Positions 12,490-23,624 of a DNA stretch of 64,000 nucleotides are shown in pieces. The notes beneath the pieces are model-generated. The model saw only the letters and a list, made by a program, of their open reading frames with translations, was not told the origin of the DNA and ran no database searches. The first letter of the stretch is position 1. Each line of letters starts with the position of its first letter. The stretch is from Acanthornis magna (Eukaryota; Chordata; Aves; Passeriformes; Acanthizidae). The stretch is taken from contig JAWUZG010000366.1 in the NCBI GenBank assembly GCA_036785705.1, positions 186,001 through 250,000 on the forward strand, in the 5' to 3' direction. A program made the translations under genes and the position numbers.

Positions 12490-13278
12490 GTAAGTTTCTG
12501 TAATCTTGGATCTGATGACTTCTTTTAATGCTCAGTAGTAAACAGACCAGGGAATACTAGTAACCTGCTAATGATTCATTTGTTTGCCCTCACCTGGTTG
12601 CTTCTTGTTGTAAAGACTTTGTAGGAGAACGCTCAAGTGATGTGTTCTGAATTTTTTATTTGGGAATCAAAGTCTTTGGTTTTTTGGGGTTTTTTAATTT
12701 AGAATTAAGTTATTTGCTGGGTTTGTATTTTCATTATTTTGTTAATAATTTTCTCTGGGAAATAGAATTTAATATACACTAGCAACATCATAAACCTTTT
12801 AGTTCAGATGAAAAGAAGGATAGCAATTATTGCGTTGTCTCAGTAGAGCCAGCACGTTTATCTGGTATAGTGCACTGCTCTGCAAAAGAAAACTTTCCAA
12901 CACTGGGTCTCTTTCAGACTTTGCCTACTTCCTTAGTTCCTTACAGTTGTATTGTTGCTAGTGCTTAAAGAGGTGTTGGTTAAAAGTAGGGAAGATGAAT
13001 GAGAGCACAGAGGGAATGTTTTTTTAGAATGCATTTTGGACCCAAACGAAAATGTAGTCCAAAGCTCAGGGATTAGTACATCCCAGAAGCCAAAGTGCAG
13101 TGAGAGTTGAGGATCTTCCTCGGTACAAAGAGTGTAGTGTGCAGGTGTGGTTACTGGCCAAAATAATGTGGAGAAGAAAATGCATACAACTGCTGTTAAT
13201 TGTCTTTATTTTGTAGGAGTAAATGATACAATTTGGTTGTCTCTTTTATTTCCCACCCCCTCTGTGTCCCCCTGCTAG

Positions 13279-13501
13279 TGTATAAACAATGAAGCCAGAG
13301 CATCAAACTACATGAGTTCTCTGAATTTACCAGACAAAACATTGCTGTTTGTTAGACATCATGCGCTAATGGATGACTCAGTGACCCCAGTGGGAGACAG
13401 ACCTTGGCTAGTAAAGCGAGATGTGAAGTATACACAGATTGTAGTAGACAGAGTCAGAGCACTCAATGGCACCGTCTATGATGTTATGTTCATCGGTACA
13501 G
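13279..13501 (+). CDS. SEMA4D: SEMA4D exon i
   Basis: A 223-nt exon (222 + 1) between CCTGCTAG and GTGAGT. It contains [27 protein letters not shown] and [18 protein letters not shown], matching SEMA4D. The second solo LTR begins 97 bp after its donor. Confidence 0.88.
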
Positions 13502-13597
13502 GTGAGTTCTGCAAAACACTTTTTTTCATGGTGCACTAACTGATTTGTTTTCTTAAACTCTTGAGGTTTCCATATTTACAGTGTTTTTATGTTGCTT

Positions 13598-13877
13598 TGA
13601 TTTTCTGATATTCGTGGAGATTCATGGAAGCTCTCAGGAAAGTCAGGCAGGCAGCTCACAAGATGGCAAAAAGAGAAACTTTATTTACAGGAACTTCTTT
13701 ATATATCCATTAATAATCTGATAATTATTGGTCGATAGTTTTTCCACCCCCTATAACGATTGGTTACAACACTAGAGCGTCCAGTACCAAAACAATGAGA
13801 TTAGAAAGCACAAGAATACAAGTTATCTCTATTCTCCATGAGAAAGAAGAGAAAGATTTTAAAACAGTGCAACTACA
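13598..13877 (-). mobile_element. Solo LTR, copy 2
   Basis: Second 280-bp copy of the element at 7025-7304 with the same TG...CA ends, TATA and AATAAA on the minus strand. It lies 97 bp after the donor of SEMA4D exon i. Flanks show no exact target duplication. Confidence 0.72.
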
Positions 13878-14214
13878 CTTTTACACCAGCCGGTGTTTTT
13901 GTTAAAATGTAAGGTGCACAGTAAGTGGACAGTCTTAGGTGATTTGAAAAAGTATTGCAGGAAAAGAACTGCAAAGCTTCAATGAGTTGAGCAAAACCAC
14001 ACAATGTCATCCCCAACTGGTCATTCTGTGTACCAAAACGTTATTTCTTGCTCAGAGGTCCTGTTGATGGCAAGTGTAATGGTTGCCTTTGACACAGAAT
14101 TATTCACCTGAACAGGAAGCAGATCATTGAGACAACTTACAGCAGTTGTGCAGGCTCTTTTCCTGCCTTTTTGTTTCAAGGATCTTACTTAAACATATTG
14201 CTCTGTTGTTTCAG

Positions 14215-14330
14215 ATCGAGGAGCCCTGCACAAAGCTATCCGCTATGAAAATGGAATGCATATTATTGAAGAAACACAGCTTTTTCCAAATTTTGAACCA
14301 GTCCAAACTCTCTTGCTTTCAGCCAAAACA
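14215..14330 (+). CDS. SEMA4D: SEMA4D exon j, last one detected
   Basis: A 116-nt exon (2 + 114) between TTGTTTCAG and GTAAGT. It reads [20 protein letters not shown] and [16 protein letters not shown]. In the family the next exon should carry the end of the Sema domain and PSI; I could not find it in the 2.9 kb before the retroviral insertion. Confidence 0.87.
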
Positions 14331-17284
14331 GTAAGTGGTGTAAGCATCATGGCAGTCATCTCGTTTTGTTCTTTCACAAAACTTCTTTGTACCACTTTGT
14401 GACCTTGTGACAAGAGACGATTGCTGTGCACAGAGCCAGAGTGTGCATTTGTAACTCACCATGCTGCAGCAATCACACATTGCCTGCTGCATTTTGGTAC
14501 GTTTGGTAGGTGGCAAGTTTCTGAAGGTGCATGGGCATGGGGGAGGGGCTGGGGGGGCACAGGTGTGCAGGTCTTCACTTCATTTCCATGTGCAGAAGCT
14601 GGAAATGGTGAGGTGTTTTAATAGACCATATTTCAGGTTAGGAGTAATGTAAAAAACCTGACCCTTTGTTGCTGCTGTAGATTTGTGCAGAAAACTGCCC
14701 AGGGCTAAGGAGTGGCGTGTGGTTCTGAGGAAACAGACCTAAGAAAAGAGAGCAGTCTTCTAGCACAGAGACTCGGAATTCTGTAGCTAGTTGATTTCTG
14801 CTGTCCTAAATCTTGCAGGCTCCTCCCTGCTGGATGTGAGAGCAGTTACGTTGCTGCAGCTGTGGGTGAGGACCCCCGGTGAGGTCCTGTCCGCCCAGTC
14901 AGGCACCAGCTGCAGCTCCAGCTGGATGGCACAGGACCTGCTGCAGGCTCCAAACCTGGCAGCTGTCCTCCACCATTCATCAGTCACTTAATTCTGGAGT
15001 GGTTTTGTGACAGTAGGAGGATAATCACTGTGTCTAGTTTGTACACGAGTTAGGTTTCTGGCCCTAGTTCCTCAGACCTTCGATCCATGAATGTGTCTGT
15101 CTATGCCTAAAGTCACTTGTAGCATCAGTGAGATTTTCTGGGCTTCATAAGGAAGGATTGCCTCTTTTGAAGTATCTGGTGTTAATACCAGCATTCAGTA
15201 GCTACCTAGTGATCCGTAAGCGCTCTGCAGCTTAGGGATTTAGGAATACTTTGAAACAGCTTTTATTTTTGTGTGATATTTAATAAAACTTTGCATGTCA
15301 GAGTGATCAGCTCAGTGGAACAGAGCTTTATGCCATAATTTTTATGAGCTCATCTTGGATGCTTATTTATCCTTTCATGCTTACAATAGAAAGAAAGGGC
15401 AGAATATGTTTTTGCTAGACAAACAAAAATCAGAATTAAAGACTTCTGTGCTTAGTGTTCCGTAAACATGTTTGTATTATTTTTATATGATACATCACAC
15501 TGACAACTCACTTATATATGTGTGTGTATATATATATATAATGTGTGTGTATATATATGTATACAGAGACACACATCAAGTATTTGCGTAATCTGCAAAG
15601 AAAGCTTGAAATTACTTGCTTTGACAGGAAGTTTCAGAATATGCCCTGTCATAGAAGATAGTGATAGATAGCTCTTCTCCGTCTTTTCACGGAGAAACTT
15701 CTCTCAGAGCTTAGAATTGAAATAAAACACCGCTTCCTGCATTGGCACTGCAGAGAGTAACAGTTTGTGTCTTCTGCAAGTGAAAATTTCCATGTTGCAA
15801 ATATAATTATTGACACATAAAACTAAACCCTAAAACTGAACTAGTGCTGCCCAGTACATTCCCATGAAAGCAGAGCTACTTTTCAGTGATGCGGAGTGGG
15901 AGGTTGGGTCAGGTGCCAGAGTCATGATAACTGTATAGTCACAGTACCAGCCAAGCAGGGATTCCTGCTGCTCCCCGGCCTGAAAACACAAGTTTCTGCC
16001 TCCACAGCCTGTGGCTACTGAAGTCCTTCACAGAGCTGGTGTTGTTTTATACATCATGGCATCCCATAGTAGTAGATTAACCACAGAAGGGTAATAATTA
16101 CCCTAATGGTGGGTTTTAGACCTCTTTGGAGTCCGAGTCCTTTCTGAGTGCATTTTTCAGTAGTCTCTAGGTTCTTCCCATAGTATGGGGAGCATGGTGG
16201 GCACAATCTATAGCAGAGCCTATAGTAGATCCTCTTAACTCCTGCTTGACTGGAAGGCATGTCTGGGGTTTTTTTTAATGGTTTGCTCAGCTCACTGCCT
16301 GCTCCCTGAACTCTTGGATGTATTTCCATGTATTTCCATCTCCCATGAGCTGGGAAACATGCCGAGACGCTACAGCCCAAGCTCAGTATTTCACCATTTC
16401 AGCATTATCCAGCAGGGCACTAGAGAGATGAGCAGTGCTCGGTGCACTGTGAAAATCTTCGAGCAGAATGGGAAGTTTTCCTAGGAAGTTGTATGTCTCC
16501 AACACCATAGACTTCCTTCTGTGAGCACTGCAACATAGTCCAGTGCTAATCTAAGTTAAATTTCAGAATGGAAGACTGCATTTGAATGGATGTTTGACTG
16601 TCTTTCAAACTGTATCTTCCAGCAGTGCCAGCAGGTTCTTTTTTGATCCTGTTTTATCTTGCAGTTTCCAGTGTTGAGAGTTTCCTTGAAAGCTGTTTGC
16701 ACACTTTATATGTGAGATGGATTCCAACTAATTTGTGCTTGGTCTTGCAGCTTCCTCTAGAGACTTCGTCATGATCATTGCATTAAAGAGACTGACATGT
16801 TCGGCATTCTCATGGCAGAAGCTCCTTACATCCTTAGTTGAAAAAGCAGTGTTAGTGAGCCCCGAAACCTAAACTGAACCCTAAGATACTCTGTCATTTG
16901 TTTTCTTGAGGGTATTTATCATGTCAAGACCAAATATCTGCACCTGAACATAGGATTTTTGAAGCATGTTTCTGTACTTTAAATCTCTTCTTGGGTGTCT
17001 GCTCATCACTTTGTGACCGTACTCATCCTGCTGGAGTCCAGCAGTCTCACTGCAGACAAGACCCAAGTCCATTTCTGTGCACTGAGATCTGTATGGCTGC
17101 AGTACAGGAAAAGCCATTCCATGCTTGGATCCAGCTGATTTGCCTGACAGCTGCAGTAGGGTGCTGATAAATCTGCTCGGTATTCTGCTCAGGGTGAAGC
17201 CAGCCCACTGCTGAGGTGGGCTGTGCCATTCAGCTTTCTATGCAGAGCGTCTCCAAAAAAGTAGCAGGTCAGTCGCGGTGGTTT
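14331..17284 (+). other. SEMA4D intron or 3' flank without recognisable exon
   Basis: No semaphorin PSI, Ig or membrane-segment exon could be read on either strand. The only distinctive item is a TG/TA dinucleotide tract near 15515-15562. Short frames here show no family resemblance. Confidence 0.55.
15515..15562. repeat. TA/TG dinucleotide microsatellite
   Basis: Alternating TATATA and TGTGTG runs spanning about 48 bp. Confidence 0.8.
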
Positions 17285-17954
17285 TGAATTATTAAAATGC
17301 AGATATAGATCCAATATCAATATCCACCTGAGACGGACAAAGACTCTCTAACTTGTTAAGGTTAGAAAGTGTATGTTTATTTCAGCACCGGAGAGCTGCA
17401 GGGATAGCTCCCGAATGTACAGCTCCAAAGTAACAATGCAACATAGAACTTATTTATCTATAACAAAAATGCATATTTAACATAAGCGCCTCCCATTCCC
17501 CGCTTCATATGGAAATTACCAAAAAGTCATTAAGCATGCACAGTTCCTGCAATGGAATTGGGTCGGTGGTTGTTAATTTGAGTCTGAGGGCTGCTTTGGA
17601 TGAAGTAATATGAGTCTTCCTCAGTGTGACCTTCTTACTTTGTTGATTTTTGACAATACATTTGACCCTGGAAAACTCCCAATGCTCTCTTCTATTGCTT
17701 CTAAGTAGGTTACATCTGGGCAAAATTTGTAACTGTCTAGGCTCTCCTTTGAACCTCTTTTCTTAAGATTATTAATTGTCTATTCTAAGCACAGCTGAGT
17801 AAATATCAAATAATCAAAGGGCTACTCTGCATTTAATCATTAATTTCTTTCTAACTGAGTTCTGCATCTTTTTCTGTTCTAGTTAATTTTAACAAAACTA
17901 ACTTTTATCTAAAATCTCTACACTTAAGTGTCTAAAAGAAAACCCTATGTTTCA
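17285..17954 (-). mobile_element. 3' LTR of the env-bearing endogenous retrovirus
   Basis: This 670-bp block sits immediately after a polypurine tract on the minus strand and begins TGAAACATAGGG. A second copy lies at 25014-25666. The minus strand has AATAAA at 17376-17381, about 90 bp before the end, and a TATA-like ATAAATAAG near 17450. The left end, TTGAATTATT, is where similarity between the two copies stops. Confidence 0.82.
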
Positions 17955-17971
17955 TTCCCCACTTCTCTTTT
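17955..17971 (-). promoter_or_regulatory. Retroviral polypurine tract
   Basis: On the minus strand AAAAGAGAAGTGGGGAA lies directly before the TG of the LTR, the usual site that primes plus-strand DNA synthesis in retroviruses. Confidence 0.75.
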
Positions 17972-17992
17972 ACGATGAGTAAATTCTTTTAC

Positions 17993-20041
17993 TCAATATG
18001 GAGACTCCTCCTCATCTATCCATGCTGTATGGCTATTGTCTCTTAAGACTAGGACATACGCTTTGGAGAGCGATGTTAAAGCGGCTATTTTTCGCAAAAT
18101 CTTCCAATTCCAAAGAAGCGTCACAACAGATAGGGTTAAACTAATACCTACTAAAAAGAGTAATACAACAACAGGATGAATCAAGGCATTTAGTACACCA
18201 GTTGCTGTTGGAGACCATCCAAAGAGCACATCCCACCAATGATGAGACAAGTGTCCTTCAAATTGCTTGAAAACAGTTTGAATTGTTTCCGTGTCATGGT
18301 GTATTGTAATTAGAGTCTTTTTCCCTGCTTCTCTAATTTCTTTCAAAATTCCTTGTAATTCTGGGTGTTTTAGCAGTTGGGTGACTAGTGTTAAGTTCAT
18401 TCCTATGGGCACTGGCAAGATTTCCTGTACGGTAGTCAGGCTCGCTTTTATATACTAGTGTGATATTACAGGTGCCTGATAGGAAAAGTCACATCCTTCA
18501 ACTTTTGTGAAGTTACAAATGCATAAATTGAATTGAGTCTCATTTACAACCAGGTTGTCTATCATTATGGTGGGACATGCTGTCCTGAGACAGACACAAC
18601 CTTGTCCAGCATACACCAGCTGAGTCATTTGGTTGACTGAATGCACTTCAAAGTTACAAATGCTTTGATCTGTATCTAAACAAGTATCTTTGTCTTCTTC
18701 TGGGATTCCTTCACATATGTATCTTAACTGCTCTTTCATTGAGCAAGACTCTAGGTTGATGGTTTGCCATTGTCCTTTATTCTCTTGTGCCCATGTTCTA
18801 TGTTTAGAGGGGTATAGTACAGTTCCTTCATGATTTAATCCTAGAGGAAGTATTGGATATATCAGGCTAACTGATGCATTATGAATAGTCAGGACAAAGG
18901 CTGTGACTATATTTGTCACGGGGTCATATGTAAAATTGACTAAAACCCACCAAGACTGAAGTTCTTTTTCAATTTCAGAGGCATCGTCCCAAACAATTTT
19001 ACGAATTTCAACGGGGAAGATCCCTACTTCACCTTCTCTGATAACTGAAGCAGCTACAGATTGCACCCATAGTTGTGCTTGAGTGCAGCCAAGGGCTAAG
19101 GAAATATTTTTGCTGGCTACACCGAGAGCACTGATTATTACTTCATGGTCTAGCTCTTCCATGGTCTCCCACTCTGGCAATACTTTGGACAATTTCCAAT
19201 GATCATTACCTAAAGCCAACAAGGAAGATTGCAATGGCTGCTGTAATTTAACTAAGTCACTCCCCACTGTGGCCAATTTGTTAATTAATACTTCTGAATC
19301 AATTGCATTTACGACTCCCAATCCTGTCCCCAACAGTCCTGTAAGGTCCCTTTTAGTTTTGAAGTTATAAGGTATACGGTGTCGGAGCCAATTGCTCCAG
19401 TCTGTAGAGGGATTTTTGAGAAACGGGGCACACTCTGGCCGAGTGGCAGATATGTTTACTTGCATCCCCATTTCTACTCTTTTTAAGGACCATTCTAGGT
19501 TAGTTAACAGCTTTTGAAGTCCAGTTTTCTTAATAGCATATGGCCCAATTTTCATAACTGTGGGAACTAGGGACTGCCTCTTTTTGGATGCCTGAATCGT
19601 GGTCTTGACTTTTCTTGGTGCTGGTTTGGTTACTTCACCTTGATTTTCATAGGGCTTTGTACAAACTTGGGTGAGGTTGAAGTCAATGAAATATGCTCTT
19701 TTTGCGTACCCCTCTATTTTAAATCTGAACTCAGGGCACGTACTCAAGCATTTGTCACAACATTCAGGACCAAGTCGGATGAGTTCCATGGGTGTTTGAG
19801 AAGTCTCACGGAACCCATCGTGCACAAAAGCATATTCACAACCCAGAATATTTTTCCCTTCCCATACACTTGCATTTGTAACTCTGAGCATCTTGTTCAG
19901 AGCCTTTCGGGAGTGTGGATCATATGCCTTCCCTTGGCATCGGTATACTCCTGTTGCATTGTACCTGAGTGGTGTTGCCTTGATTCCTGTCACAATAATG
20001 ACAAGGACTACTAAAATTCTCACTTTACACATTATGTTCAT
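17993..20041 (-). pseudogene. Endogenous retrovirus env, nearly complete, one in-frame amber stop
   Basis: Envelope glycoprotein of the minus-strand retrovirus. The first ATG is at 20041 (a same-frame GTG at 20065 is less likely), followed by a hydrophobic signal segment. A basic KTKR near codon 238 (counted from the GTG) could be the surface/transmembrane cleavage site, followed by a Gly/Leu-rich stretch that could be the fusion peptide. A cysteine-rich ectodomain with several N-glycosylation sites follows. The frame is broken once by TAG at 18455-18457, then continues in the same frame through a membrane segment (VVVLLFLVGISLTLSVVTLL) and a short tail ending at 17993. Total length is about 690 codons, long for a gammaretroviral env. 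The N-terminal subunit is unusually short and the membrane subunit unusually long, and I do not see the CX6CC motif. Placement between integrase and LTR is canonical. The subfamily is uncertain. Confidence 0.87.
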
Positions 20042-20069
20042 AACACCTACAAGTCCACTATTCACTTTT

Positions 20070-20749
20070 TCAGGTCAGCTTCAGCTTCAGTTCATCTTCA
20101 CCTGGTGTTACTCTCCAAATTCTGTCAAGAGCCTTCTTCACTCGGGAATGGTGAATCCAGGCTTTCTGTTCCTTGATCTTGATCGCAGTGAAGGTCGTGA
20201 GGAGCACTTGGAATGGTCCCTCCCGCTGCGGTTCTAGGATCTTCTCTGCAAAAGACTTAACATACACATAATATCCAGGTTGTACATCGTGTACTGGCCC
20301 ATCTAGTTCCCTGTTTTGGGCTCCAGCCACATATTTCTCAATTTTTCCAAGCTGTTTATTCAGAGCTACTATGCATCTGTGTAGGGTCTTTTCTTCCACT
20401 TGGATGGGTGAAGTGCCTTCTTGGACTGCATATGGCCTCCCATACAATATTTCAAAGGGACTCAATTTTAATTTTGTTATCGGTTTTGTCCAAATTCCTA
20501 CGAACGCTAATGGGAGGGCCTGGGGCCAAGGCATTGCTGTCCCGGCCCACAGCCTTTCCCAATTTGTCCAATTTTAGGCTTTGGGGTATTTTTAGGATTA
20601 GTTCGGAGGCAAAGACTACACTGACGAGTTACCAATATTACTGTGCTCTGCAATTTCCTGGCTATGATTTTTTCTTTCAAATAATTGTACAGAGCATCTA
20701 TACCCCAATGTGTTTTCTCATGTTCTTTCTGCACTAATGACCACAGCAA
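20070..20749 (-). pseudogene. Integrase remnant with the catalytic core deleted
   Basis: Two pieces in different frames. The upstream piece (20749 down to about 20560) has the zinc-binding N-terminus: EKTHWGIDALYNYL and a later C-S-L-C. The downstream piece (about 20534 to 20070) has the C-terminal domain with SPFEILYGRP, PGYYVYVKSF and GPFQVLL, typical of gammaretroviral integrase, ending in TGA just before env. The central DDE core is missing and the join shifts the frame, so the enzyme cannot be made. No gag, protease or RT is found upstream; retroviral similarity stops near 20750. Confidence 0.85.
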
Positions 20750-21040
20750 ATAGGTGTTGGGGAAGAAGAAATAGGAAAGTCTTATGGAAATTATTGCCTA
20801 GCAAAAGATGCTAAGAATATTAAAACCTTAGGGGAGATTGAGATGAAGACAAGTTTTGAAATACCAATCAGGGAATAGCTAGAGGGAAGACATTCCAGCC
20901 TATTGTCTTCTAAACAGCTACTCTAGGGTGGATCCAAAAGTCAGCTGATCTTAATCAACCCAGCAGAAGTTGAAGAACCAGTTTTTCAGGATTTAAATAT
21001 GTAGCAGCCTATGGTAATACAAAGACACTCATAGGCTATA
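20750..21040. other. Unassigned flank between retrovirus remnant and GC-rich repeat
   Basis: A/T-rich, no coding or repeat identity recognised. It holds the 5' truncation point of the retrovirus on its left and the left break of repeat copy A on its right. Confidence 0.4.
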
Positions 21041-21805
21041 GCTCCGCTCCACGCCCGGCTGGGCCGAGCCGAGCTTAGCTGAACCGAGCCGAGCTTAGCT
21101 GGCGTCGGGGTCCCCTCCCCACCTCGGCCTCGTCCGCTTTGGCGGCTGCCAGGCAGTGGGGACAAGGACGGGCAGGGGGAGGCTTTCCACGAAGCCGGGA
21201 CAGCAGCAGCTCTTGGGAGTCCCCCCTTCCTCCTACTCCTCCTCCTGCGCGGGGGAGTTTTGGGAGGCACAGGGGAGAGCGGCAGGGGCGGGGCAGGGAG
21301 GAGCACCCCAAAGTGCCCCAAAGCTTGTCCACGGCTGGGGGAGGTGTTGGGGGAAGGTGGAATCGGGACACAGCATGTCCCAGCAGCAGCTAGGTGCCCA
21401 GGCAGGACCGGCACTGCAGCCAAGTGAAACAAAGGTTCCGACCAAATTTGCCCCGCCCTGATGCCACAAGAAGCCCGGAGATGGGCTGGGGGCAGGCAAA
21501 GGGGTTGGCTCAGCCTTGATTTTTTCCCCCTGTGTGCCACGAGAGAGCACAAAATGCACCTGCATGCCGTGTGCGGAGGGGGCTGTCCTGGAGCAGAGCC
21601 ATTTCCCCTGGCAAGCCGTGAGCCCCTGGCCAGCCACGGGTACCGGGGCAGGGTCCTGCCAGCACCTCTGCAAGGCAGGAGAGACGAGCCCACCTGGAGC
21701 AGGTTGCTGCTAGCACCAATGATTCCATGGGCTTCCACAAGGCTCTTCCGCCTTGTCAAAGGCGCCCCAGTGTCCCTCTGTTGCCTTTTTCAGCCTAGAA
21801 GTGAA
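21041..21805 (+). repeat. GC-rich dispersed element, copy A
   Basis: About 725 bp from GCTCCGCTCCACGCCC to CCTTGTCAAAGGC is about 97% identical by eye to 24290-25013 (copy B). The following GTTGCCTTTTTCAGCCTAG is also found at the edge of copy C and of the hairpin arms. Several overlapping open frames on both strands are a by-product of high GC and differ in composition by frame; none looks like a protein family. Confidence 0.75.
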
Positions 21806-22424
21806 AGTCCATTCTGGATGAAAGTTCCATGTGGATTTGGAGGCCAAATCTGAGTCGGGATTAGCAACTGTGCAGATAACAGGCACGGATAAGGGAACCA
21901 TTGAAATGGCCCCATCTTGATTTGTATCCGCTTTTGTCTTCTAGCTGTTTCAGAAGCACAGGTGTTCTTCACTCTGGAGCAGTGAATTGCGGGTCCTCTG
22001 GCCGTAACCTCACCTTCAGTGAGGGTCATCGGGACTTGGAACAGTGCTCTGGACTTGGTTGGTAAAGTGCCTGTTTTTCCATGGAGCACAGCTTCAGTCT
22101 CCAGGCAGGAAGAGGTGGGCAGGTGCGTGTGGAGAAGGTGATGAATGTGCAGAGTTTCGGCAAAGTGGAACTTCCAAGCTGTTCGATACCTTGGCAAGGT
22201 AAGCTGCTTTCTCATCTCGCCATTTTTCTTGCCAGAGACTTCGCTTGCTATGGCCTGCCACGCAATATTTCCTAAATATTTCCTCCTGTTGTCTCTCTCC
22301 ACCTGGGTTGTACGCGGACTCTCTGGAAGGCTTGAGGCCAGGCCTGAACCTATGTCTTGGATGTTTTTGACCACTTGGAGTCCTCTGTGTTTTGAGGCTT
22401 CCATTGACACGTTCAGCCTTAGCA
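21806..22424. other. Unassigned sequence between copy A and the TTTC array
   Basis: A 211-codon minus-strand frame overlaps this stretch but has no recognisable domain, runs into the repeat on one side and has no conserved features. I see no gene. Confidence 0.4.
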
Positions 22425-22990
22425 CCTTCCTTTCTTTCTCTCTTTCTCTTTTTCTTTCTCACTTTCTTTCTTTCTCTCTTTCTCTTTTTCTTTCTCACTT
22501 TCTTTCTCTCTTTCTCTCTCTTTCCCTCTCTCTCTCTCTTTTTTCTTTCATTCTTTTCCTCTTTCTTTCTTCCTTTCTTTATCTCTCTCTTTCTCTCTAT
22601 CTTTCCCTTTCTTTCTTTCTTTCTTTCCCTCATTCTCTCTTTCTCTCTTTCAATCTTTATCACTCTCTTAATCTCTCTTTCTATCTTTCTCTCCTTCCTT
22701 CCTTCCTCTCTTTCTTTCTCTCTTTCTTTCTCTCTTCCCCTCTTTCTTTCTTAATTCCTCTCTTTCTCTCTATCTTTCTCTCTTTCTCTACTTCTTTCAT
22801 TCTCTCTTTCTCTCTATATTCTCCCTTTCTTTCTTTCTCTCTGTCTTTCATTCTTTCTTTTTCTTTCTCCTTCCTTCTTTCCTTCCTTCCGCACCCTTCC
22901 TTCCTCCCTTCCTCCCTTCCACCCTTCCTCCCTTCCTCCCTTCCTTCCTTCCTCTCTTTCTTTCTCTCTTTCTTTTCCTCTCTTGTTTTC
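22425..22990. repeat. TTTC/CTTT polypyrimidine microsatellite array
   Basis: About 565 bp almost purely C and T on the plus strand, mainly CTTT, TCTT, CCTT and CCCTT units. The open frames across it (Phe/Ser/Leu on one strand, Lys/Glu/Arg on the other) are low-complexity by-products. Confidence 0.93.
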
Positions 22991-23624
22991 TGCCGTCTCC
23001 ACACTTCGCTGAGGCGCCGTGGTGCCACAGGGGAGCCTGGCTTCCAATAACATTCCACGGCATCAACACAGCCAGCGTCTCCAGGGTGCCTGCCTGTGAC
23101 ACGGTGACACCACCGCCGTGTCACAATGGCCCCTGGCTTGGGCAAGCCCCAGGGTGCCAGTTGGCCCTTGGCTGTGGGAGCAGCTGGCTGGCTGGCTGGG
23201 AGCTCCTGCCTGGCCAGAGGCTGGGGGAGTGGCAGCAGGGCCAGGGCGCACACAGTGTTGTGGCCCCTTCCTCGTGTGCCCACGAGGCCCGAGGCTGGCC
23301 CTGCCGCAGGCCTGGTGGTACGCAAGGCCCGCTGCTGTGAGGCCTTGGCTGTGCAGGTGACAGCGGTGTCCTGGCGTGGAGCATGGCTGCTCCAGGCCGG
23401 GGGGGTGGGGAGTGGGGGCCGCCTGGGGTGGGAAAGCGGCAGGGATGAGCCCTTGGCCTGCACACTGTGCTGCAGCTGCCCATGCCGCGGGAGACTGAGT
23501 CCCTGTGCGAGCGAGCGAAGGCAGGCAGCCCTCTCCAGCAGACAGCCAGGGCCCTGCCGCCCCCCCAGCTCCCTGCAAAGGCCCGCTTGGGCAGCTTGGA
23601 GGCCAAAAGGGCAGTGGCAGGCAG
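22991..23624. other. GC-rich sequence left of repeat copy B
   Basis: High-GC stretch with many overlapping frames in all phases. It is not matched by copy C and shows no exon or protein-family signature. It could be a further internal part of the same element. Confidence 0.35.

Larger units (their letters stand above)
3739..14330 (+). pseudogene. SEMA4D: SEMA4D-like semaphorin, Sema-domain exons only, with premature stop
   Basis: Ten exons with AG/GT borders splice in perfect phase into about 447 codons that follow vertebrate SEMA4D from the first Sema blades (LLLSEDKNVLFVGAREV) to the EETQLF segment. SEMA4D is a single-pass membrane semaphorin that signals through plexin-B receptors; the Sema propeller makes the receptor contact. 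Signs of damage: codon 322 of the spliced frame is TGA (12451-12453, exon 8); no signal-peptide exon is seen upstream; and the final Sema blade, PSI, Ig, membrane and cytoplasmic exons are not found before the retrovirus at 17285. Two solo LTRs lie at 7025 and 13598. Every other exon is open with conserved cysteines, so decay is recent or partial. It could be a degenerating sex-chromosome gametolog or a truncated duplicate. The family assignment is strong; the pseudogene status rests on the TGA and the missing parts. Confidence 0.85.

Noticed and set aside
19640..20237. Plus-strand frames of 114-124 codons
   Set aside because: Antisense to env and integrase, with no similarity of their own.
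20986..21759. Frames of 130-330 codons on both strands in 20.9-25.0 kb and 30.8-32.2 kb
   Set aside because: They overlap each other in opposite strands and phases, follow the high GC content, and show no domain or splice structure. They belong to the repeated GC-rich element.
22425..22990. CRISPR-like array or other regularly spaced repeat system
   Set aside because: No constant repeat with unique spacers; it is a simple polypyrimidine microsatellite in a vertebrate genome.
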